Source of the DNA: Azolla pinnata
Taxonomy: Eukaryota > Streptophyta > Polypodiopsida > Salviniales > Salviniaceae
Direction: 5' to 3'
DNA: 29,520 bases
Assembly: GCA_037176905.1 (NCBI GenBank)
Contig: JBBBWG010002682.1
Location: 3,207-32,726, forward strand
Shown here piece by piece: positions 21,672-29,520 of the stretch; the first letter of the stretch is position 1, and the number at the start of each line of letters is the position of its first letter. Under the pieces are notes generated by a model, which saw only the letters and a list, made by a program, of their open reading frames with translations, had not been told where the DNA came from and did not search any database. The translations under genes and the position numbers were made by a program.

Positions 21672-23865
21672 TTTCAGATATCCCTACTTGATATATGTTT
21701 CCTTGAATTTCCTTAGGGATCTCTGAAGGAATTAGTAGATACTCAAAAATCATTCTTTTAGATCGTTTTGGATCATATCCAAAGGAAAAGAAGATTCTGC
21801 CACATAACACCACTGTACAGTTCCTCTATTCATTGCAAAGTCTGTCATCCTCTCCTCAAGGTTAGCTCATTCAGGTAAAGTTTGAAGAGGGAAAAAAATG
21901 GAAGGCTGACATGGAATGGAGAAAAAACAAGTGGAGAATAAAAGAAAAGAGAATGTTAATTGAGATTATTCTCACAGCGAGATCGGTCATGAGATTTGCA
22001 AGACAGTGCAGTGATATTTGTTTAATTGATCCTATGCGTGTAAAACATAAACCTGGATCTAGGCAGTGTGCCCTTGGCAAGGTGATATTCGTTTTCAGTT
22101 AACCAAATTAAGCGCTTCCATTAGTTTTGAGAGTGGCCCTATGTTTTCGGTCCAGACCTTGCTGCACTGAAGACAGATGTCGCAAGAATGTTTCACAAGA
22201 TGACATTATGGAAGTCGCATGTAATTGAATGACAGTTATTGTGATTCTCGAGGTATGTGTCAGATACTGAAATTTAATATCACAAAGTGAGAGATACCAA
22301 GTGAATATCATCAATGCTAGGTTTTCCAGATGTGTATTAAGAAACTGTAGTTTGGGTTGATCCATTTATGTAAGGTAACAACAGTTGAGCTAATTTTCTT
22401 TTCAATTTTCTCAAGATCAAGCTGACCAGTCAAATGGACATTCAGGACATATTCATTGGATTGTTGAGACATTCAGGACCAATTCATTGGACCAATTCAT
22501 TGGACCAATTTATTGGACCAATTCAGTCAAATGAACATTCAGTACCAAATCTTCTGTTACATTCAAATAAATTTATTACAATAGCTGCATAGGAAGCATT
22601 GCATACTAGGTGACATGGTCTTCAATGCCCCTCGATTTCATACATTGTTGTTGGAATGAATATGAGCACCAAGAGCAGTAAGTTGCAATCAACTAAACTT
22701 GGTTGGATTTAGTAATCTTGTGGAGCCACAAGGCAAAAGCTTTAAGATTAGCATAAAAAAACCAACTGCAAGTTGTGCTTTGTGGTATTAGCATTCTATA
22801 GCCAGTTAATGTCCCTACTATTGCTCTATAGAAGAGTATGGTTGGAACTCGGAATATGAAGTGGTGACATTTCTGTGTTTAGTGACCCTCAGATTTCTAC
22901 TTAAACATTTGAACAGAATTTTCGTGTGGATCTGGAATATATTCACTCTCTACATTCAGCACAAATAGCGCGATTATTCTTAGCACAAATAGAGCATCTA
23001 CAGCCCCACCAATTGTAGGAATAGATTCAGTAATCCAACAAATCCACGTGAACCCAACATCTTTATGGTTCACATCTTTTATTTGAAGTATCACACCTCA
23101 TGTTTGGAATCGCTCGTCAATCTTCAGGAAATTTACATCACATAAATGCATCCAAACATGAAACCGCTCAAACTTTGAAATGAAAACCTGTTAAGAGATG
23201 AGGTTGCAACTGCTTTAAACCTTTGTATTGAGACCATTTGTTTGTCACACACAAAGCACTCGGGGGAATTTCTGAACGTATCAGTAACATCTCATTGCAA
23301 ATATGCGTCATACAAGGTCAATACCAGAAATTCATTTGCCATGCACATGATTGGTGTTAAGAGATGGTGCAGTTTATATACATCGGATCATTGCAATCAG
23401 AATTTTATCTGAAGGCTGAGAACACAAGAGGGTGCTTGTTGACAAAGAGAAGAGTAGTAAGACATCACCTTGCTGTTTTCATTATTATGGCAACAAAAGG
23501 CTCTTTTACAAAGACAAGAGTGAGTTCTGCAACTGATTTTGCTTCTTTTGCCCAACCTAGGATCAATGGCTTATGACATGAGAATTTCCAATCTAACCGG
23601 CCTTTTTCTTTCCACTTTGTATAAAGAAAAACAATATTACAATATAAATAGCTCACTCTGCCTGTCTTGCACTTTCACGATCAGGCAGGAATGGCCTGTG
23701 TCAATGAATAAAATATGTATGTTCCTCATCCTGTATGTAAGAGTCAGTCCATCAACAAAGCTGGGTTCGTTCGATGCAACATGTTCTACCATACTCACTC
23801 GAGAATATGCGCAGATTCCTTGCAAAGAAGACAAGGCACCACGTCCAAGTCCTGATTGGCTCTCA
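21672..23865. other. Intergenic between two convergent genes
   Basis: 3' flanks of the FIP2-type (plus) and ULT-type (minus) genes. Apart from the short CCAAT-type repeat noted separately I see only scattered short open frames with no motif and no RNA gene. Confidence 0.55.
22477..22524. repeat. 14-bp tandem repeat forming a CCAAT/ATTGG array
   Basis: GGACCAATTCATT units repeat with a 14-bp step about three and a half times. Each CCAAT is followed by ATTGG, so every unit is an imperfect palindrome. A related sequence (ACATTCAGGAC) repeats just upstream. Confidence 0.85.
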
Positions 23866-26766
23866 TCAATCGTTGTTCTTCACCTTGAATGCTTGGCACA
23901 TTGCACAAGAGCAATCATCAAACCTACACATGGAGCACCCTGAGCATATGCATCCATTGCATCCTTGGCATACCCATGCTTGAATGCATCTCCGACTAGC
24001 TTGTCGTGCCTCTCTCTCCTCTTCCACTTGACACGACATAAGCCTAGACAAAAGCATCAAAGTTTCTGTATTTGACAATCGCATAGAAATTTTAGCTCTA
24101 CTCACGTAGACATACCTATCAAATGGGTAGTTCGCACACTCCCAATCAGGGTTCAGTACTGCATCATGGTATGAGCGGCATTCTGCTCGGGTTCTACACC
24201 GCATACGCCGTTTCTTCAAGCACTTCTTGCATTGAATAAATTCATCACGATGATGTACGGATTTCGCCACAGTTACATGTCTTGTCCGGGATTGAGATTC
24301 TTTATACCTCTTGACGAATGCATCAAGACCCTTTACCTTTGAAAACTGAACCTTCTGATCACCTAGAACTACCCATATGCTTTCCTTCCATTTCTTTGAA
24401 GCACCACGGCCCCCATGCCTCTCAAATTTTGCAGGCGTCATCGGTTTTCCTGAGAATGTCTACACTTTAGGGCATGAATTAAATATAGATTGCATTACAC
24501 ACTATGGGCATGACTTAAATATAGATTGCATTACACGCTATGTAAAACAACTTAGTCTCATTATGCATCCTGTAAAAGGAATTTAAATACAATGAAAGCA
24601 TTGCATCATCACAATTATGTTAAAGAAGAGCAAATGACTAAGATAGGGAAAAATAGTTTGCATACCTTTGATACATTCTGTACAACACTTACAGTAAATT
24701 TCAAGCATTCCACTTTGATATAGACGAAGTATTCCACGTGTGTCACCAAACTTCTGACTTGTGCATCCACATTTTAAATCAATATGGCCATCCCCTTCAC
24801 CTTGGTTATCACTACCTCTATCAATGGATTCATAGCATTTCCGCCTAGCATCTCCAATCCCCTCTTCAAACCCATGGACATCAATTTCATTTATCGAACA
24901 TTTGTCACGGTGCTGCTCAAACATATTTTTCACTTGTTTATCTCTGGACATCTCATGTAGACTTCCTGGGGAATATTCTGGTTCTGGATGTTGTCTGGAT
25001 ACACATTCTTCATTTTGAATCTCTGCAACCTGTTCATCATCTTCCAATTGATCATCTGGATCATCCGTTTGGGATGTCAATTCGATACACAAGTCGCACT
25101 CCTCATCATTTCTTTCCTTATGAAATCCATCAAGATTCTTGCTAACAGAAGTATCTTTCCCCACGGGCTTCGTTAAGCTTATCAAAGCTGAAATCAGCTC
25201 ATTCTGGTTCAGACAATCTTCTGCTTCAAAAGACGGGTTTCTCTCCTGTCTGTCGTTTGCCAAAATCTTCGTCTCACTTGTGCAACTGTCCACTGGTGAT
25301 TCAATCCTCTGACCATCCTTAATTCGTGGCAGCTGAGCTGCAGGTGAGATAGCAATATTTTCAACTGTGGCCAATTCAATTGCCTGGGATCTTCTGGTAT
25401 TATCTTCCCCAATCATGTCTTCAATCATTTCCTTAATTAATATGCAGTGCTGAGAAATCCTGAAATTGCATTGATAATCACAGCAAATTGAGATGTATTT
25501 CTAATGATCCTCTTTTGTCCCATGCTACTGGGGAATCTTAGTTTCAGATGGTGTTTTCGAACTTTGACATCAAAGAAAATGACGCATCCTTTTAGTTGCA
25601 TACCATGTCACAATTGTATGCAATATCATACGGAAACGTGCCAAGGGGTTGTGTGTGTGTGTGTGTGTGTGGGCACGTGCCATTGAAATGTGTGGAAAAG
25701 GGGATGGGCAAGGGGGTAAACGTATATCCTACCTAAGTTTGCGAAAACAGCGAATGGTTTATGATATGCTTACTTAGGTCTCTATAGAGCTAAAAACAGC
25801 AGTTTTGCTACTTAACTTACCAGCAAACCACGACTTCCATACCATAAGATGCATACACTCATGTTTCTAACTAGCCATGTCATTTTCAACTTAATTGCAT
25901 AGCATGTTAAGACTTTGAATGACTATCTAGAGAGCCAAAACATGTCAAAAATTGACAGCATGCAAATTTTAGTGTGGAATTAGAGACGTTTCAAACAAAT
26001 ACATGCTCTCAATGTGAAGGTCATGGACTCACTTGCTCCTTTGTCTTGCCAAAGAATGCACAGCTTCAACATGGGTTTGCAAAGATTTGGCCATCGTTCT
26101 CAGCTTCTCATTTTCTACTTTTAGTTGTAAATACAGCTCCTTTGATACATGTGGTGGTTCTTCCTCTGCCACCAACTTTAATCCATGCAACGGCTTGTTT
26201 TTCTGGGTTCCATTCCACATAGTTATCTTGCTTTGAGGAATACCTGTCGTTTCTTGTTTGCTAGCAGCAACAGAAGCAATAACCAGATCATTTACATTCC
26301 TTTGATGTATGCTAGAACCATCTCCATTCATAAGATCTGATTCATTCTTCCATATCAAAGTCTCAATGTTACTGGCCTTACCTTGCATTGTCTTAATATA
26401 TGACTTTCTCGAAACTTGATTGATTTCCATGACTTGAGAATGAACCTCTTCAGAGGCCACAGTAGGCATTATTCTGCTTACCTCCACACTTCTGTGCTTT
26501 CTCTTTCTCCTCCTCCAATTCTCAGCAATATCTATCTCATGGTCAAATCGCACAGGAAAGAAAGCCCCAGATTGATTTCCATTCTCTTCGCATCTGTATA
26601 CAAATCCATTTGACTTAGTTGCTTTGCAAGAAGCCGCATTTTCCACTACCCTGTCAACCTCGAAAAAAGCAGTTTTTTCCTGCTTTCCTGTTGCCGAATG
26701 ATGGTTATGATAGCGACGACGACGATGACATGATTCTTTCCGCAAACATGTATCCAAGCCCGTCAT
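23866..26766 (-). CDS. ULT1: ULTRAPETALA-type SAND-domain regulator with long N-terminal extension
   Basis: Exons on the minus strand: 26033-26766, 24666-25459, 24116-24449, 23866-24043; phases agree and the product is 679 residues. The last 210 residues match plant ULTRAPETALA in order: KCGCTSQKFGD, LRLYQSGMLEIYCKC, MTPAKFERHGGR, SAND-like KKWKESIWVVLGDQKV, HHRDEFIQCKKC, RSYHDAVLNPDWEC, and a Cys-rich tail (CQGCNGCICSGCSMCRF). In Arabidopsis ULT1 is a nuclear trithorax-group factor that counters Polycomb silencing. Its usual length is about 230-240 residues. Here about 470 more precede it: a basic NWRRRKRKHR segment (possible nuclear signal), a predicted coiled coil spanning the first splice junction (ELYLQLKVENEKLRTMAKSL), then an acidic stretch (DDPDDQLEDDEQ). 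I do not recognise that part. Start is ATG 26766, the first ATG in frame; the frame is open up to about 26858 without another ATG, so an upstream exon is possible. Confidence 0.87.
24470..24541. repeat. 36-bp tandem duplication in a ULT-type intron
   Basis: GGGCATGAATTAAATATAGA... at 24470-24505 is repeated at 24506-24541 with two substitutions, just upstream (on the plus strand) of exon 24116-24449, inside intron 24450-24665. Confidence 0.9.
25650..25681. repeat. (GT)n tract followed by a palindromic G-box
   Basis: About ten GT units, then GGCACGTGCC (25672-25681), a perfect palindrome with the CACGTG core bound by bHLH and bZIP factors. Both lie in the first intron of the ULT-type gene (25460-26032). 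Regulatory use is not shown. Confidence 0.8.
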
Positions 26767-26844
26767 GGTCAATTCTTCTCTGATCCAGGAATAAATATTT
26801 GCCTTTGAAACACGGACATCTCGATTATCATCAGACAACAACAA

Positions 26845-27080
26845 ACTGCCACATGTTCATACACCGATGCACACCAGAAGTAAATATGGTCTTTCGTAAT
26901 GCTCTTCTGTGAACTTAGCAGAGCCCGAAGAACAGGATGAAGACAACTCTGCCTGTATCTGTTTGTGTGTTAAGACGAGGTCCTCTGGAATCACGAAGAA
27001 AGAAAGAGAAAGAAGACAATGTTAAGGGAAACGACGAGAAAGGGGAAACGAGAACTTAGCACACAGCATGAAGGTGTCAG
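26845..27080. other. Presumed leader of the ULT-type gene
   Basis: On the minus strand this is pyrimidine-rich (CTTTCTTTCTTCG-type) and carries short upstream ATG frames, for example MNMWQFVVV ending near 26833. Acceptor-like sequence (GTGGCAG) at 26846-26852 could mark a leader intron or the border of a missed first exon. Confidence 0.4.
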
Positions 27081-27135
27081 CATCAGAAGTTGTTCGGACG
27101 TGAAATCGAGAATGCCGGAGTCAGCTACGAGCCTT

Positions 27136-27480
27136 ACGCGCTCATCCCAAACCCTAAACCAGGGACCATATTCCCGAGCACACTGGGCCGGCGGGTAAAA
27201 CCTAGCCTTACCCTAATTCTAGCCATAAAACCTAACCCTAACCCTAACCCTGAGTCTAACCTCGACACGCGCCTTCACTCCTAGCTCTCTAAACCCGTAG
27301 CTGAGCCCGAAACTCCTAATCCGGGACCAACTCCTAGCCCTAACTCCGAACCTTAACTCCTAACCCCAACCCTAACCCTAACCCTAACCCTAACCCTAAC
27401 CCTAACCCTAACCCTAGCCCCTAGCCCTAACCATATAACCATCTCCGTCTCCCTAGCCCTAACTGGAGCCCTAAACCCTG
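27136..27480. repeat. Degenerate telomere-type tract with (CCCTAA)8 core
   Basis: Eight perfect hexamers CCCTAA (TTAGGG on the other strand) at 27368-27415, flanked on both sides by decayed variants (CCTAGCCCTAA, AACTCCTAACC). This is the hexamer rather than the TTTAGGG heptamer seen at 1751 and in the 9365-10460 array. It lies about 600 bp upstream of the ULT-type start. Confidence 0.92.
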
Positions 27481-27736
27481 CACGAACGCCACAGAGAAAC
27501 GGATGCGCAGCAGAGACGAGCGGGGCGTACCTGATGAACAATGCGCAGCTCGAGACTTCGCTTCGTTTTTGCGGAGCAGACGACGAACGACGACGATTCG
27601 AGAAAAATGAACGCGAAGAAGAAGAAGAAGAAGAAGAACACAAAACAATGGACAAGAAACGAAGAAATGAAAGAAAGCCAAAAATTAAAAAACACGAAAA
27701 AAATAAAAGCACGAAAAAAAGGAAAGAAGGAAAGAA

Positions 27737-27836
27737 AATGTAAATAATAATAATAATCATAATCATAATCATAATCATAATAATAATAATAATAATCATC
27801 ATAATAATAATCATAATCATAATCATAATAATAATG
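27737..27836. repeat. AAT/AATC compound microsatellite
   Basis: About 100 bp of AAT and ATAATC units, preceded by an A- and G-rich stretch (27616-27736). It codes for nothing credible (poly-Tyr/Asp or poly-Ile/Met frames). Confidence 0.95.
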
Positions 27837-27856
27837 GAACTGAGCTTTCCTTCTTT

Positions 27857-27890
27857 GGAGGGGTCCGTGGTTCGAATCCCACTTGAGCCA
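27857..27890 (+). other. tRNA-like 3' fragment with Pol III B-box
   Basis: GGTTCGAATCC at 27869-27879 fits the B-box consensus, inside a short stem (GTGG/CCAC, loop of eight). It is followed by an acceptor-like CTTGAGCCA. One base is missing from a normal five-pair T stem, and no 5' tRNA half or A-box is found upstream, where a microsatellite sits. It is probably a decayed tRNA or tRNA-derived SINE end. Confidence 0.5.
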
Positions 27891-27901
27891 GTTTTCTTTA
27901 A

Positions 27902-27943
27902 CTACATCTAATGTTTCTATATATATAAGACATTTAGATGTAG
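27902..27943. repeat. Short inverted repeat (hairpin) with TATA-type loop
   Basis: CTACATCTAATGT (27902-27914) pairs with ACATTTAGATGTAG (27930-27943), one base bulged, around an AT-rich loop. Two-state explanations are a MITE-like scrap or a chance hairpin. Confidence 0.7.
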
Positions 27944-27949
27944 ATTCTT

Positions 27950-29280
27950 TCTTTCTTTCTGTTTTTTTTTTTCTTATTTTGCAATTGAAAGGTCTTTTCA
28001 TTAGTAGCATGTTGGTGCCAAATGGCTACGAAGTTAGCGTTTCCGGGACAAATACAACTAGTTAAGGGAGGGAGGAAAGAGCTAGCGAAGTTGCTGAAAT
28101 TCCCACTATTTTATCGCCGAATTAGACGAGTGATGCACCTGGAGGTTCTGCTAATACTTAGTAAATTCTAGTCTTTTCAAAATGGTCGCATCTGACCGAC
28201 TAAAGCATGCTATCAAATTGACTCCTTAGCATACGGATTACTTCAGACTAGATTTGTGAAACTACTTCAATATATCCTCTGAGGGCCCTTCTGTCTTTAT
28301 GATAAGGTAAATTATGTCACGGTCAAAGCTCGTCTACAACGATGGACTCGGGAGACACGAATAGAACACCAGATAAAAACAAGAACAAAATATATATATT
28401 ACTAAGAGACTTAAAGTACAAGGCGCCAAAGATTGGCGTTGAACCAGAATGGTTTCAATATTGATACCAGTTCAATATTTATAAAATTTTAGGCCTCATG
28501 CATGCTCGACTGAAGATAGTCCAATGGATAATGTCGAGAGCCTAATTTGTGACGGAACGGCAAACATTCTTTTGGTAAATCCGGAAAGATTGTTGTTTGC
28601 TCGAAGAGTTTCTCCTCCAATTCTAACGCTCTAGATGGATTAAATTCCTGCCTCCATTCCGAAAACAAGGCCCTAGCCCCTCTTGTATCTCTAAAGGGTT
28701 CAACTTGATGGCTTCTTGTGCTGCATTTTCGTTATCAAATTCAACTTAATAAAATCCTTTACTTAGGATTTGAATGTCAATGATTCTCCACATCCTGTCC
28801 ATGAAGCAAGCTTGCAACATATCCCTTAATATACCACGACTGGGTCGAGTACCATAGACCCTACATCTCACGGCGAACTTCCGCAACCTTTGTATTTCTG
28901 CTGCCAATAGAGACGATTCCTCCTCTGAGAAAGAAATTTAAATACCCGTTCTGTCCTCCTAAGACATCGCAACGGCATCTTGGGGTTGATGTGGGTGATG
29001 AGAATCATGCCTGTTTTAAAATGTCTTTTGGTATTCTATACACTGAAATTGTTGACTAACAAGTCAATGTCGTTGGGATCAGTTGGACAAGCCACACTGA
29101 GATCTAAGCATCGTCTCAACGTCAATACAGTCAAGCTCTACGATGCTAATTACATACATATCGGTTGATGGCTAGCTATATTTGGATGCATAAAAGAAAC
29201 ACGAAATGTGTGTCAGTATGTTGTGCGAGTAAAACAATGGTGGCTGAAAAACCTACTGAATAAGTCATGCGAGAAGTGAT
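27950..29280. other. Featureless AT-rich region
   Basis: No gene, RNA or clear transposon domain seen on either strand; all open frames are short and interrupted. Could be old repetitive DNA. Confidence 0.5.
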
Positions 29281-29295
29281 TATAATAAAATATTT

Positions 29296-29505
29296 AATGA
29301 CCCGTAATTAGTGTTGCTCGCCTTGATTAATTGCACTAAAAGATATATGTATTTGCAATTGACACTATGTACTTGGATTATTATTCGCCTTGATTCTGAT
29401 CGAGGTTTTTGATGCCCCATAATAAGGGCGGTTCGTTTTAATCGTAATAAAGGAATTCGATGATCCATAATCAGCATCGTCCACATTGATTGTAATAAAC
29501 GAGTT
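29296..29505. repeat. Degenerate tandem repeat, roughly 50-60-bp steps
   Basis: Related blocks of the form GATGnCCCATAAT...TTGATTnTAATAAA occur near 29296, 29410 and 29458, with a partial one near 29380. It may continue past the window end. Confidence 0.5.
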
Positions 29506-29520
29506 AACAGATCTACAGCT

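Noticed and set aside
21169-21813. 214-codon minus-strand frame
   Set aside because: Antisense to the last FIP2-type exon and a GA microsatellite, with no recognisable motif.
27534-27747. Lys/Glu-rich open frames
   Set aside because: They follow an AAG/AAAG-rich stretch beside microsatellites; a composition artefact.
28980-29220. Possible Copia-type RNase H remnant
   Set aside because: I looked for the usual SWTS/E-A-E-Y pattern and found only a weak ISWTSHTEI string followed by stops; not enough to call a retroelement.

Overview
The window looks like nuclear DNA from a land plant, most likely a fern. The evidence is intron-rich genes with ordinary GT-AG introns, plant-only families (PLS-type PPR, ULTRAPETALA), Arabidopsis-type TTTAGGG tracts, and an intronless PPR gene whose repeat style resembles the large fern PPR expansion. 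The fern call is inference from style, not a database match. A run of exactly 100 N (14142-14241) marks a scaffold join.

Layout. (1) 85-5461, plus strand: 17 exons encoding the C-terminal 808 residues of a ZRANB3-type SNF2 helicase with a C-terminal HNH nuclease; the 5' part lies outside the window. (2) 5496-6290: a 153-bp satellite with a nested 56-bp repeat, in or just after its 3' UTR. (3) 7266-8816, minus: three exons for a 393-residue ERI2-type DEDDh exonuclease with a GRF zinc finger. (4) 9365-10460: a telomere-motif-rich tandem array of 161-183-bp units. (5) 11409-13931, plus: an intronless 840-residue PLS-class PPR protein with a truncated E region and a GC-rich, uORF-bearing leader. 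(6) 13932-14600: duplicated downstream sequence around the N gap. (7) 15365-16192: an 830-bp CAT/CTT/CAC compound microsatellite with higher-order structure. (8) 16398-21557, plus: 11 exons for a 300-residue BTB/T1 plus pentapeptide-repeat protein of the FIP2 type. (9) 23866-26766, minus: four exons for an ULTRAPETALA (SAND-like) regulator with an unusually long N-terminal extension. (10) 26845-29520: telomere-type CCCTAA repeats, microsatellites, a tRNA-like remnant and otherwise featureless AT-rich DNA.

The five genes are functionally unrelated: replication-fork repair, RNA or DNA trimming, organellar RNA processing, a cytoskeleton or adaptor role, and chromatin regulation. There is no operon-like logic. 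FIP2 and the ULT gene converge; the exonuclease and PPR genes diverge across the telobox-rich array. Exon boundaries were read by hand from splice sites, phase and family resemblance, and every junction given keeps the reading frame. I found no wholly new system. The most unusual items are the extended ULT protein, its 72-nt in-frame stop-free intron, and the repeat architecture around the PPR, FIP2 and ULT genes.
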